Positions 1 through 10,094 of a stretch of DNA of 64,000 nucleotides are shown here, piece by piece. Every line of letters begins with the position of its first letter. Positions within the stretch are counted from its first letter, which is position 1. Source of the DNA: Bacteroidia bacterium (GTDB lineage Bacteria > Bacteroidota > Bacteroidia > J057 > JADKCL01); assembly GCA_020635905.1 (NCBI GenBank), contig JACJYV010000004.1, forward strand, positions 496,001 to 560,000, given 5' to 3'. Below the pieces are notes generated by a model. It was not told the DNA's origin and did not search any database. It saw only the letters and a program-made list of their open reading frames with translations. The position numbers and the translations under genes were made by a program.

Positions 1-2
1 AT

Positions 3-3000
3 CCTAATCCCGTTTGCCGTGATCAGGATACCATTTTCCCCAAAGTGGATGGATTTTTGGCAACTCCACTGGGATTTGACGGAAGTTTTACTTTTTCAGC
101 AAATTCTCCCGATTCTCCCACCGCGAATCTTTTCTCCGCTTCCAACAAAAATGAAGGCGCCTTATTGCCATCAGCCATGGCCCTTTCAGAGGATACCATT
201 TATGTGACTTTTTCCCCGTTGTCAACCTGCCTTTCTCCAACGAAGGATACCATTTATATAGGGGGCGCTTCAAGTGGAGGGTTTTCTTACGGGGTGGATT
301 CTGTTTGTTACACGGCAGGCCCCCTGACACCTACTCCGGTAAATATGGGGGGAACTTACACCAGCCTTGGAGGACAATTCACTGTAAATTCCTTTTCCGG
401 AGAAACGAGCTTTGGAACATTTACCCAGGGTGTGGTTGACTCTGTCCAGTATACATTTACGAATGCATTTGGTTGTGTTACATCCACCGTTGAAATCCTG
501 AAGGTTAAGCCAAAGGATAATGCATCATTCGCTTATGCACCCGACTCCCTTTGTCTGGATGCGCCCAATGAAATCCCAACCGTGGCTTTTCCCACGGGAT
601 CATTTTCACTCGTTTCGACCAATTCACTGAGCTTTGTCAGTACCTCAACAGGAGAAATTGATGTTTCCAACAGTTCTTCCGGCAAACACATTATCAAATA
701 CACCACTGCAGGTTTCTGTCCCAATTCTTCACGGGATACGATTACCCTGGTTCAAATTGACCCGGCAGCATTTTCCTACCCGGGAGGGGTAAACCCAAGC
801 TGGTGTGTCAATGAAAATCCCAAATACCCAATCTTCACTGGATTGGGTGGGGGAGCATTTAACCAAACTGCCGGACCTGCTTCAGGTTTGCTGACTGCAT
901 TGGACACAGCTACGGGTAAAATAATTCCCTGGCTGGCTTCTCCGGGCAGTTATACGATCACTTATTCAACGGCAATTTCGCCTTTGAGCCATTGTCCCAA
1001 CACAACAACGGCCCAGTTTCAAGTGGTGGGGCAAACTCCTGCCTCAGTATCGTATTCTCAGCCAACATATTGTAAATCAGGAAGTACGGGCCCGCCAGTT
1101 GTTTCCAACTCTGGTTATTTCAGCGAGCCTACCCAATCTGTTAAATTCCTTTCAACTTTGACTGGAAATATTAACCTGAACACCACCCCGGCAGGAGGCC
1201 CTTATCTGATCGTTTATATCACGGATACGGGTGGTTGCCCCGATACAGCCACGGCTATCGTGCAGATTTATAATAATGACGCAGCCACGATCAATTATCC
1301 CTCGAACTCCAAGTACTGCGAGAATGATCCTTACCCAACACCCATCATTGTGGGTACCACGGGCGGGGTATTTACCTCGAGCGATCCGGTTAATTTCCCG
1401 GTAAATTCAGTGACGGGAGAAATCACCCTGAACCTCAATCCATTGAGCAACGTGGCCAATTTCAATGTAACTTATGCCACCAGCGGGCCATGCGCCACCT
1501 CAACGATGTCAAGTATTCAGGTGCTGCCTCAGGAAAATGCGAATTTCACCTACCTGACCTCGTATTGCGAAAGTGATACCCTGGCCTTGCCCACCACCAT
1601 TGCCGATACAACTTCAGCAGGAGCCTTCTTTGGTTGTGATTCACTGAATTCAATCAGCCCCTGTTCAAATCTGGTTATTACCCCTTCCACCGGGCAGATC
1701 ACTCCTTATCTATCTGTGCCTGGAGAATATACCATCCAGCGCTATGTGCCTTCTAACGGGATTGGTTGCGATGCAACTCACGACGAGGATATTGTGATTG
1801 TGGATGAAAATACTGTGAGGATGTATTTCCTCAAGCATGAATATTGCAAAGGAAGTCCCAATGATAAACCCATTATTATCGGGGATGATTCGACCGGATA
1901 CTTTGATTTTACCTACCTGGATTCAGCTGCAACTGGCAACGAAATCATTTCATTTTTGAGTTCCTATGCAGGTTTGATCAGCTTTGTGGGATCGAGCCCG
2001 GGATTATTTGAAATTCTGTATTCTGTGCCGGGACAGTGTAAAAATGAGGATCGGGACACCATTCAGATATATCCCAATGAGAATGCTGATTTCTTTTATG
2101 ACACCACTTCTTATTGTGAAGGAGAACCCAATCCAAGCCCTTTGATTATCAGTGATACCATAGGTAGTTTCGTGGAATTAACCGGGAATGTGGTCTTTTT
2201 GGATGACACGCTTGGGACCATAGACCTGGTCAACAGTTTCCCGGGAGGTCCATATTTTATCACTTATAATACTTATGGCCGTTGTCCAAAGCCTGTTACC
2301 AAACAGTTGAGGATCAACCGTCAGCCCGACCCGCTGATGAAAGCCAATCCGGGAATAGAAATCTGTCAGGGGACTCCCATATCATTCAAGGTGGAGGGGA
2401 GCCAGACGGGGCCAAGTATAAAATTCACTTTCTTCCTGAACGACTCACTGATTCTGACCAGCAACAGCAACAGGTTTGATCCTTTGGTGGATATGACGCC
2501 TCCCTATACCCTGCAGGATGGAGACGAGATTAAGGGTTTGGCCAAATTTGTGCCTCAATTGGGCGGTTGTGAAGCGTCTGACTCAGTCACCATGACGGTT
2601 AATCCCATTCCAACTGTGGTTCTGTTGAATCCAACCACCACCGTCACTGGCGATGATCCTGTGTCTTTGCAGTTGTTTTCCACCGCAGACAGCACGGTAT
2701 TTTACTGGGATATGTATGCCCAGGGAAGGGTGATTCCGGAAGAAGTTCATGATTCATCTGATTTTGTAATGACCGGAGACTGGACCTATTTAAATCCTTC
2801 TTTGGTATTGCTGGACGATATTACCCCTGCCCAATTGGCTTTTGCCATTCAACCTGTGGCTAAAGGGTGTGTGGGAACGGTTGATTCTGTATTCATCAAT
2901 GTGAATCCGAACGACCAACCCATCTTTATCCCGGGGGTAATTACCCCCAATGGAGATGGCAGAAATGACTATTGGAATATCCAGTTTGAACAGGGATTAA

Positions 3001-3203
3001 CTCCTGAAGATTTCTGGGTGCAATTGTATAACCGCAGTGGGGGACTGGTGGATGAATTTGGCCTGACTTTCCCCATGACCTGGACAGGAGAAAACCTGCC
3101 TGACGGGGTTTACTGGTACATCCTCACCGAAGTTGCAACTGGTGATGTTTGGGCCAAAGGCGGTTTGGCAATCAGGAAAAAGCACAAAAGTGCAACTAAT
3201 TAA
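3..3203 (+). CDS. Giant T9SS cargo protein, type B sorting domain (5' partial)
   Basis: The reading frame is open from base 3, so the true start lies before the window and the visible 1066 codons are only the C-terminal part. The protein is a run of about ten imperfect modules of 75-90 residues. Each holds a Tyr/Cys pair near a Pro-rich stretch, a GG-F turn, a TG-I strand and a Y-I-Y-T strand, as expected for extracellular Ig-like beta modules. The last ~90 residues start at FIPGVITPNGDG and contain W-N-I, LYNRSGG and DGVYWY, which is the gliding-motility-associated C-terminal domain (T9SS type B sorting signal). Role inferred: cell-surface or secreted adhesin or matrix protein. It lies 28 bp before a paralogous cargo gene and upstream of a PorP/SprF gene, a common grouping in Bacteroidota. 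The ligand is unknown. Confidence 0.9.
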   Translation, partial: PNPVCRDQDTIFPKVDGFLATPLGFDGSFTFSANSPDSPTANLFSASNKNEGALLPSAMALSEDTIYVTFSPLSTCLSPTKDTIYIGGASSGGFSYGVDSVCYTAGPLTPTPVNMGGTYTSLGGQFTVNSFSGETSFGTFTQGVVDSVQYTFTNAFGCVTSTVEILKVKPKDNASFAYAPDSLCLDAPNEIPTVAFPTGSFSLVSTNSLSFVSTSTGEIDVSNSSSGKHIIKYTTAGFCPNSSRDTITLVQIDPAAFSYPGGVNPSWCVNENPKYPIFTGLGGGAFNQTAGPASGLLTALDTATGKIIPWLASPGSYTITYSTAISPLSHCPNTTTAQFQVVGQTPASVSYSQPTYCKSGSTGPPVVSNSGYFSEPTQSVKFLSTLTGNINLNTTPAGGPYLIVYITDTGGCPDTATAIVQIYNNDAATINYPSNSKYCENDPYPTPIIVGTTGGVFTSSDPVNFPVNSVTGEITLNLNPLSNVANFNVTYATSGPCATSTMSSIQVLPQENANFTYLTSYCESDTLALPTTIADTTSAGAFFGCDSLNSISPCSNLVITPSTGQITPYLSVPGEYTIQRYVPSNGIGCDATHDEDIVIVDENTVRMYFLKHEYCKGSPNDKPIIIGDDSTGYFDFTYLDSAATGNEIISFLSSYAGLISFVGSSPGLFEILYSVPGQCKNEDRDTIQIYPNENADFFYDTTSYCEGEPNPSPLIISDTIGSFVELTGNVVFLDDTLGTIDLVNSFPGGPYFITYNTYGRCPKPVTKQLRINRQPDPLMKANPGIEICQGTPISFKVEGSQTGPSIKFTFFLNDSLILTSNSNRFDPLVDMTPPYTLQDGDEIKGLAKFVPQLGGCEASDSVTMTVNPIPTVVLLNPTTTVTGDDPVSLQLFSTADSTVFYWDMYAQGRVIPEEVHDSSDFVMTGDWTYLNPSLVLLDDITPAQLAFAIQPVAKGCVGTVDSVFINVNPNDQPIFIPGVITPNGDGRNDYWNIQFEQGLTPEDFWVQLYNRSGGLVDEFGLTFPMTWTGENLPDGVYWYILTEVATGDVWAKGGLAIRKKHKSATN

Positions 3204-3231
3204 TTATTGGGCAGGCAAACAGGAAACAGGG

Positions 3232-6200
3232 ATGAAAAAATCAAAATATTTGCAATCGAACTTGCCTAAGGTTATTTTTAATAAAATGAGGGATTCGTTC
3301 TGGAAAGCGAACGTCCTTCTGCCTCAAATTATGAAGAGATCACAAAACGGTACCTTTCTGAAAAAGCAATCGCTGTCCATTCTGGGGATTTTCCTGGGCA
3401 TAATAGTGATGGGAAGCACATCTGCTTTTTCTCAGAATCCCTGTGGAGTTCCCTGCCTTCTGACCTTTCCTCCGGGTAACCATTGCGCAACGGGTAGTTT
3501 GGCCCCAACCAGCCCGCCACCCAACCTGATTCCCTGCATGGATACCGCACAAACTATTTTTTCCTCTTACAACTATTCATTTACGGGCAGTCCGGGTGCT
3601 GTGGTCTTTTCTGTGGATGGTTCGGTGAACCTTGGAGCTACCGGGCCCGGGACTTACGATGTTTATTTTGAAGACTGGACAGGTTGTAAAGACACTGCCA
3701 CCATCACTATTATCGCGGCTGATGATCCAAATTTTGCCTATCCTGTCATCTGCGACTCTGCCGGACTGGTCAGTCCTTCAATGATTGCCACCCCGGGGGG
3801 TGTGTTTTCTGTGGATACAGCAAATTCCAACCCCAAGAAAGTTAATCCCTTCACAAGTCTGAGTTTGACAAGTTCCACTGGTCAGATTGATCCTGATTCG
3901 GCCGTGGCCGGGCAGTATGCCATCAGCTATACCACTGCAGGAACCTGTCCCACCACCAAGAATAAACTGATAACCGTAAACCCCAAACCACGCATCGCCC
4001 TTTCATACTCTCTGCCTCCCGGCGGACTTTGTACCCACGGCACGGCCTGGTACCCACCCACCATTACCAATCTGGCCACCATGGGCCCGATTCAGGATAT
4101 TGGGGGAAATAATCCAGGGCTTTTTCTACCCAGTGCTCTTCTGAACTTTTCTGTTGCTTCGGGCTACAACCAGCCTTCTGGCGCGCCAGAGGAAGGCTCT
4201 GTGCATGGAAATGGAAGTTCGCCAGGAACAAATATTCTGACTTATGTATATCAGAGCTCGGTAGGATGTACGGATACGGTTACCGCGAGCATTCAGGTGC
4301 AAGCCGGGCCCAACCCGCTCTTTTCCTACCCTCAGGATACCATTTGCTATATTGATACCCTTACCACTTCCTTACTTACGCCATCCAGTCCGGGCACTGG
4401 CGGAGGGGCCTGGGCAAGTGTTTCCGGAGATTTTGTGGTACCTAATTCTGCCAACGGCATTATCGACCTGACAGCCACCATTGGGAATCTTCCCTCCGGG
4501 CAAAGTCGAATGACTGACGTGATTGTCTATACGGTAACCACGGGCACCTGTACGGCTTCAGATTCATTTACCGTCACCCTGAATGCAGGAGACGAAGTTC
4601 CCTTCAACTATTCAGATCCCTGGCGGTGCCAGGGCGAGTCAGATACAATTGCACCAGATTCGGGGTACACCCCGGGAGGTGTTTTCTCAGAACCAAGTGG
4701 TACTTTGTATCTCGTGGATACCGCGAATGGCCTTTTTGACCTTGCACAAAGTAATTACGGGGCCAATGTGGTCATATTTTATACGGCTGGTGCCTGTCCG
4801 GGAATTTCCAGAGACACCATTACCATTGAGCCCATTGATGATCCCGGATTCTACTATTCCACGGGCACCGCTGTCTGCCGGGGAACCCCGCCCATCTCAC
4901 CCACCTTTACCGGCATTGGGGGAGGAGCATTCTCGGTTACGGGCGGCACCGGGCTGGGTATTACCATGAATTTTGCCACGGGCGAAATTAATACCTGGCA
5001 ATCAGGTCCCGGGGATTATTACATTCAATACTCAACTGCAGGTCTTGGACTTTGTCCGGGGATCATGAAGGATACCATTACCATTCTTCCCCAGGATACG
5101 GCAAAGCTTCAGTATAATAATTCTCCCTACTGTACCTCTCAGGACACCCTTGTTCCCGATTTGATCACCAGTTCGGGCACCTGTTTCGAACTGACTGGTT
5201 CGGTCGTTTTTATCGACAGTGTGGCGGGAGTGATTGACCTCCCGGCGACCGGCGCGGTGGGACCTGGTCCTTTCCAGATTATCTACATTACCACGGGTTG
5301 CCCCGATACCGCAAAGCAAACCATTCAGGTATTTGTGGATGATACTGCCAATGTATTATATCCGGATTCCGGGGTTTATTGCCAGGAAGATAATTATCCC
5401 ACACCCACCATCATCGGGGCCGGAGGAGGAACTTTTACCAGTTCCAGCGGTACTAATTTCCCGGTGGTTGATTCCACGGGACGGATTACCTGGTCCACAA
5501 ACAACCTGCCTTCAACCACCAATAACTTCAATATTACCTATTCAACGGCTTCCATCAGCCAATGTCCGGTTACGGTGGTGACACCCATTACGGTTTACAA
5601 GCAGGGGAACCCGAATTTTAACTATGATGTGAATTTCTGTAAGAGCGAGAGCCCCTCGGGGCCGGTTTCAGTCTCGGATTCCACGGGTGCAGATTATTTC
5701 CATTGTATTCCTGCAGGTAGCACCCAGAATTGCGACAGCCTGAATATTGACTCCGTTACAGGGGTAATTTATCCAAGTACGTCTTCTTTGGGAACCTACA
5801 CCATCGAGCACTACGTACCCGGCCTTCCAGGCGGATGTTTTGCCACTGCAACCCAGCAAATTCACATTCAACAGGACGTTCCTGCCGTTATCGATTATCC
5901 TGACACGCTTTACTGTCAGTCGCATGCACCCGTTGCTCCGTCACTGATCACCTCTGATTCCTCGGGATCATTCTTCTCCTCTCTGATTCCGGGTACGGGG
6001 CCTGCCGGGGGCATCCTTTTCTTCATCAGTAACAAAGACGGCCTGATCAACTTTGAGATTTCAGCTCCCGGGAAATATTCCATTCAGTACAAAATCCCCG
6101 GTGCCTGTACGGAAACCGCGAGAGATTCTCTCTGGATTTTCCTGGATGATACCGCCTATTTTGATTACGACAAGATCAATTTCTGTCAGGGCGATCCAAA

Positions 6201-7275
6201 TCCAATACCTGACACCATTACCCTTCCTGGTGGGGTATTTTCTGAAGGAACGGGAAGTGTTTATTTTATTGATTCCATCAACGGGCTGATCTCTCTCGAC
6301 AGTTCCATTAATGGTGGGCCTTTCTTCATCGAATACACCACCAATGGTATTTGTCCCTCCACATTCACTGACAATATTACCATTGATATTAAACCAACTC
6401 CTCTGTTGCAGCCGGATAATGGAATTCGCATTTGTCAGGGGCAGTCAGTTAATTTTGATGTGTTAAACGTGCCAACGGGACAAGGATTCATTGACTTCAT
6501 TTTCTACATCAATGACGTGGAAAAGAAAAATTACTATGAAAACTTTTATGACCCGTTTGCAGAAGATACCATTCTGATTCAGAATGGGGACGAAATCAAG
6601 GTTACGGCACGATTCTCTATTCAGAACGGGGGCTGCGAGGCTTCAGACAGTCTGAATATGATTGTGTATCCCAATCCTACGGGAACCATCACCTTGCCGG
6701 CTGGAACCATTACAGCCGACGATCCTCTCGATATCAAAGTGGAAACCAATGCTGACAGTACCACTTTCTTCTGGGAAATGCATGCCTTGGGCCAGATTGT
6801 GCCGGATGAACTGCTGAACCAGGCGACTCTGCCGATTATGGCAGGTGGTTGGGACTATATTTCACCCCAGCTTTCGTTTCTGGATAAAATTACTCCCGCG
6901 CAATTGACCTTTTATATCCAGCCCATTGCCTTCTGGCAGTGCAGGGGGGCAATTGATACGATAGTTATCAATATTAACCCTCCACAGACTCCTGTATTTA
7001 TCCCCGGGGTAATCACCCCAAATGGCGACGGTTCCAACGATACCTGGCAGATTCAGCTGGAAGAAGGTCTGGATCCAAATGATTATTATGTGGAAGTATT
7101 CAATCGTTCAGGCGGCCGGGTGCACCAAATGCCAAGTATTGTAAGCACCTGGGGAGGTGAAGGGCTACCCGATGGTGTGTATTGGTACATTATTTACGAC
7201 AAAAAAACCAATAAGGATGCATTTCATGGCGGGTTGACCATCCGCAGGAAGAAAACCGTCCTAACCAAAAACTAA
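3232..7275 (+). CDS. Giant T9SS cargo protein, type B sorting domain
   Basis: Paralogue of the upstream gene, about 1347 residues from ATG 3232. Alternative in-frame ATGs are at 3286 and 3331. The 3331 start would put a normal signal peptide (hydrophobic SLSILGIFLGIIVMG, ending SAFSQ) at the N-terminus, so 3331 is a serious alternative. The body is about twelve Cys-containing Ig-like modules with the same GG-F and TG-I spacing as the neighbour. The C-terminus repeats FIPGVITPNGDG, NRSGG and DGVYWYI, a T9SS type B sorting domain. Predicted to cross the outer membrane by T9SS and stay at the surface. Its stop overlaps the next start by one base (TAATG), so translation of the PorP/SprF gene is probably coupled. 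The repeats make misassembly or phase change possible, but the frame is intact. Confidence 0.9.
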   Translation: MKKSKYLQSNLPKVIFNKMRDSFWKANVLLPQIMKRSQNGTFLKKQSLSILGIFLGIIVMGSTSAFSQNPCGVPCLLTFPPGNHCATGSLAPTSPPPNLIPCMDTAQTIFSSYNYSFTGSPGAVVFSVDGSVNLGATGPGTYDVYFEDWTGCKDTATITIIAADDPNFAYPVICDSAGLVSPSMIATPGGVFSVDTANSNPKKVNPFTSLSLTSSTGQIDPDSAVAGQYAISYTTAGTCPTTKNKLITVNPKPRIALSYSLPPGGLCTHGTAWYPPTITNLATMGPIQDIGGNNPGLFLPSALLNFSVASGYNQPSGAPEEGSVHGNGSSPGTNILTYVYQSSVGCTDTVTASIQVQAGPNPLFSYPQDTICYIDTLTTSLLTPSSPGTGGGAWASVSGDFVVPNSANGIIDLTATIGNLPSGQSRMTDVIVYTVTTGTCTASDSFTVTLNAGDEVPFNYSDPWRCQGESDTIAPDSGYTPGGVFSEPSGTLYLVDTANGLFDLAQSNYGANVVIFYTAGACPGISRDTITIEPIDDPGFYYSTGTAVCRGTPPISPTFTGIGGGAFSVTGGTGLGITMNFATGEINTWQSGPGDYYIQYSTAGLGLCPGIMKDTITILPQDTAKLQYNNSPYCTSQDTLVPDLITSSGTCFELTGSVVFIDSVAGVIDLPATGAVGPGPFQIIYITTGCPDTAKQTIQVFVDDTANVLYPDSGVYCQEDNYPTPTIIGAGGGTFTSSSGTNFPVVDSTGRITWSTNNLPSTTNNFNITYSTASISQCPVTVVTPITVYKQGNPNFNYDVNFCKSESPSGPVSVSDSTGADYFHCIPAGSTQNCDSLNIDSVTGVIYPSTSSLGTYTIEHYVPGLPGGCFATATQQIHIQQDVPAVIDYPDTLYCQSHAPVAPSLITSDSSGSFFSSLIPGTGPAGGILFFISNKDGLINFEISAPGKYSIQYKIPGACTETARDSLWIFLDDTAYFDYDKINFCQGDPNPIPDTITLPGGVFSEGTGSVYFIDSINGLISLDSSINGGPFFIEYTTNGICPSTFTDNITIDIKPTPLLQPDNGIRICQGQSVNFDVLNVPTGQGFIDFIFYINDVEKKNYYENFYDPFAEDTILIQNGDEIKVTARFSIQNGGCEASDSLNMIVYPNPTGTITLPAGTITADDPLDIKVETNADSTTFFWEMHALGQIVPDELLNQATLPIMAGGWDYISPQLSFLDKITPAQLTFYIQPIAFWQCRGAIDTIVININPPQTPVFIPGVITPNGDGSNDTWQIQLEEGLDPNDYYVEVFNRSGGRVHQMPSIVSTWGGEGLPDGVYWYIIYDKKTNKDAFHGGLTIRRKKTVLTKN

Positions 7276-9074
7276 TGAAGCGTTTAGCAGGTACGATGAA
7301 ATCTATGAAAAAGATATACTTAACAATTCTGGGAATTTTTGCTTTTGTGCTGACCGTTCAAAGTGTTCAGGCTCAACAGTTTCCTTTTTCCAATTTTTAC
7401 CAGTATAACCCCTGGCTGTACAATCCGGCTGTAATCTTCCAACCTGGTCAAACGCAGATATTCGCGATTCATCAGCAGCGAAGAGTGGCCTTTTCGGGAT
7501 TGTCGCATACCCAGATTCTTAATTTCTCCTCTGCGCCTCAGGGCATGCAAAACAAAATGGGGTGGGGGATTTTTGTCTCAAACGACTTTGAACATACAGA
7601 GTGGCGTTTGAACCTTCTGGGCAGGATTGGCTGGAACATTATCAATGACACCACCTTCAAGGACAGTACCACGATCAAGAATATCTACAAGCTTTCCGTG
7701 GGCGGGATGGCAGGTCTGATCAATATCGGGTCCAATTACAACGGTATTCCTGTTTATGATCGTCAGGATGATATTATTTCAGATGCTTCCAGTTTTACCG
7801 AATTGGATGCCGGGGCGGGTTTGCAGTATTACATGGAAACCCCCAACATCAAATTCCAGGCAGGTGCATCCATCTTTCAGTTGCCGGGCAACGTGCTCAC
7901 CAAGCAGAAGAGAGCTCTTTCGATCATTCCACACTACGTGATTGCCAGTCAGTTTCTCTACAAAACCCCCATTGTCTGGATGGGACCTTCGGTCATGTAT
8001 AAAGAGGTGTTGAACGATTCGCTTTCGATCAAGGCAGCCTTGCTGGATCTGAACTGGGTCTTCAAATTCCCAGGAAAAGCTGGTCTGTTTGCGGGAGGGG
8101 GATACCGCTGGAATAATGTGGCTGTGAACGGTTTGGTGGGAATGACCATCTGGAGCAAAAAGAAAGAGAATCTTTACTGGATCAAAGACTGGGGCGTAGA
8201 TCTTTCACTTGGCTTCGAAGTACCGCTTAATAACAGTAAACTATTTGGTCCCAGCTTCGAACTGGGCCTGGGTTATCGCTTTGGAAAAGTGGATTTGAAC
8301 ACCCTGAATACCCTGGTACTTGAATACCGCGGACCATTCTGGGTGGATGCCTCCAACGTGAACGACCACCGCAACAAACAATTGACTGGACCTGTGCCCG
8401 GCCTTACTTCAGTTACGGACACCACGGGCAACTATGTTCGCCTCGATTACGAATTTGACGACTTTATTGCTCAGTACCATGGTGAAGGTTGGGAAGGCGT
8501 TAAACCCTTCGTGAAGATGTTTGTGGAAAAAGTAATTCTGGAAGCGCTTTATCCTCAGCAACTTGACTCTATTCAGTTGGAGGCTCTGAGAAGGGTGGGT
8601 AAAGATCCCGAATCCTGGGGTACAATTAAATCTCTCGAAACCATCGAATTGGCCTGTAGTCTGAAAGTAAGTAAGGAAAGGGTTGAATTCGGGGACGCAA
8701 GTATTCTTTACATGGGCGAATGGGACACCATCAATGGTCACGCGATCAATGAATCTGCCCGCGGCAAACTCATTGAACCCAAGCGGATTGCAAATGATCA
8801 GGTGGTGTATAACGACGCGGATACGGTGCTAACCATTGTGCCCGATAACTACATGTCCAATCTGGAGTTGGCCTATGTGAAACTCGTGAGTTTGCGTGAC
8901 ATGATGCTGCGCGAGATCGAGGAAGCTGGTCTGCCAATCACCGACCGCGACTTTATCAAAATGCGCATTACGCCCGATAACCCTCACCAGAAAGCTTTCC
9001 AACGAAACCGTATCACGGTGATTTTCCGGAAAGGTAAGAAAGCCAAGAAGGTGATTGGAGTCAAACGAAAATAG
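7275..9074 (+). CDS. PorP/SprF-family T9SS outer-membrane protein with C-terminal extension
   Basis: 599 residues. An N-terminal signal peptide ends VQSVQAQ. It is followed by the family hallmark of PorP/SprF proteins, a Q-Y-NPWLYNPA stretch and an F-AIHQQRRVAFSG stretch, and then alternating beta strands to about residue 350. This family forms outer-membrane barrels linked to T9SS and surface anchoring of type B cargo; here it sits directly after two type B cargo genes. The usual length is near 300-350 residues, so about 240 residues are extra. The last ~70 residues (L-LAYVKLVSLRDMM, a glycine turn, then QRNRITVIF) look like a degraded OmpA-like peptidoglycan-binding fold; this is inference. 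Internal ATGs at 7296 and 7305 would give shorter signal peptides. Confidence 0.85.
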   Translation: MKRLAGTMKSMKKIYLTILGIFAFVLTVQSVQAQQFPFSNFYQYNPWLYNPAVIFQPGQTQIFAIHQQRRVAFSGLSHTQILNFSSAPQGMQNKMGWGIFVSNDFEHTEWRLNLLGRIGWNIINDTTFKDSTTIKNIYKLSVGGMAGLINIGSNYNGIPVYDRQDDIISDASSFTELDAGAGLQYYMETPNIKFQAGASIFQLPGNVLTKQKRALSIIPHYVIASQFLYKTPIVWMGPSVMYKEVLNDSLSIKAALLDLNWVFKFPGKAGLFAGGGYRWNNVAVNGLVGMTIWSKKKENLYWIKDWGVDLSLGFEVPLNNSKLFGPSFELGLGYRFGKVDLNTLNTLVLEYRGPFWVDASNVNDHRNKQLTGPVPGLTSVTDTTGNYVRLDYEFDDFIAQYHGEGWEGVKPFVKMFVEKVILEALYPQQLDSIQLEALRRVGKDPESWGTIKSLETIELACSLKVSKERVEFGDASILYMGEWDTINGHAINESARGKLIEPKRIANDQVVYNDADTVLTIVPDNYMSNLELAYVKLVSLRDMMLREIEEAGLPITDRDFIKMRITPDNPHQKAFQRNRITVIFRKGKKAKKVIGVKRK

Positions 9075-9091
9075 GGACCTTTAAGTAAAAG

Positions 9092-9160
9092 CCCGGATCG
9101 GCTTATCAGGTTTGGATTCGTTCAGGGTCCTGCTGGTAATCTGATCCGGGTTTCTTTTTT
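9092..9160 (+). terminator. Rho-independent terminator after the T9SS operon
   Basis: An 8-bp perfect stem, CCCGGATC at 9092-9099 and GATCCGGG at 9143-9150, is followed directly by TTTCTTTTTT. The loop is long (43 nt), so some internal pairing is likely. It lies just after the PorP/SprF stop codon and overlaps the leader of the channel gene. Confidence 0.6.
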
Positions 9161-9167
9161 GAATAAA

Positions 9168-10058
9168 ATGAAGTTTCGCAGATACATATTCGATCTGGTC
9201 GATGAAGACTCACGGAGTTCCCTTATTTCGAGGGCGGTGAATATGTTTATCATGGTGCTCATTCTCCTGAATGTGCTGGCCATCATTCTGGAATCTGTTG
9301 AATCTCTGGGAGCAGCGTACGGGAAATATTTCGATTTCTTTGAATACTTTTCGGTGGTGGTTTTCAGCATGGAATACCTGATGCGGTTAATCACCGCAGA
9401 TTTCAAATACCGCGACCTGAAGGGAGCCAGGCCTTTTTTCAGATACATTTTTTCCACCCTGGCTCTGATTGACCTGATGGCCATTCTGCCATCCCTGCTG
9501 ATCTGGATTGCCCCGTTGTACTCCCCGCTTTCGCGGTTGGTTGACCTGCGGTTTATCCGGATGCTGCGTATCATGAGGTTGTTCAGGATATTCAAGATTT
9601 CCCGCTATTCAGATTCCCTGCGGATGATTGGCGCCATTCTGAAGGAAAAGAAACGAGACCTGGCTGTCACCATTTTCATTACCCTGATTTTGCTGGTTAT
9701 TTCATCCACCCTGATGTATTATGCCGAGCATGATGCCCAGGCCGAACAATTCCCCAACATTGTGGCCACCTTTTGGTGGGCGGTTGCCACCCTGACCACC
9801 GTGGGCTACGGGGATGTTTTTCCCATCACCCCTCTGGGAAAAATTCTGAGTGGGATTATTGCGTTGTTAGGCATAGGGATGGTGGCTCTGCCGACCGGGA
9901 TATTGAGTTCGGCTTTTATCGAAATGATGGATCGTAAGAAGGCGAAAGGCGAGGAAAAGGAAGAAGCTATTGAGCATGCCGAAATCGCCAGCCATTTCAA
10001 ATATTGTCCCCACTGCGGCGAAAAGCTGGTGCAGGAAAATGAAAATGTCCGGACCTGA
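9168..10058 (+). CDS. Voltage-gated-type potassium channel (6-TM) with C-terminal CxxC tail
   Basis: 296 residues from ATG 9168; an upstream TTG at 9159 lies inside a T-run and is less likely. Six membrane segments are visible. S1 is near 20-45, S2 near 60-82 and S3 near 90-118. S4 is Arg-rich (FIRMLRIMRLFRIFKI, about 127-142), followed by S5, a pore loop and S6. The selectivity filter is TVGYGD at 211-216, which marks K+ selectivity. The S4 charges suggest voltage gating. After S6 comes a charged helix with repeated K/E and then CPHCG (C280, C283), half a zinc ribbon; two such tails could bind metal between subunits (inference). It stands alone between terminators. The family assignment is firm; the gating stimulus is not known. 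Confidence 0.9.
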   Translation: MKFRRYIFDLVDEDSRSSLISRAVNMFIMVLILLNVLAIILESVESLGAAYGKYFDFFEYFSVVVFSMEYLMRLITADFKYRDLKGARPFFRYIFSTLALIDLMAILPSLLIWIAPLYSPLSRLVDLRFIRMLRIMRLFRIFKISRYSDSLRMIGAILKEKKRDLAVTIFITLILLVISSTLMYYAEHDAQAEQFPNIVATFWWAVATLTTVGYGDVFPITPLGKILSGIIALLGIGMVALPTGILSSAFIEMMDRKKAKGEEKEEAIEHAEIASHFKYCPHCGEKLVQENENVRT

Positions 10059-10068
10059 GGCCCGGACA
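10046..10068. terminator. Bidirectional terminator between convergent genes
   Basis: TGTCCGG at 10046-10052 pairs with CCGGACA at 10062-10068 across a 9-nt loop. On the minus strand the stem is followed by TTTTC, and on the plus strand by TCTCCTTCTT. It overlaps the channel stop codon and faces the TerB-like gene. Confidence 0.5.
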
Positions 10069-10094
10069 TCTCCTTCTTCAATGCTGAAAAAAGC

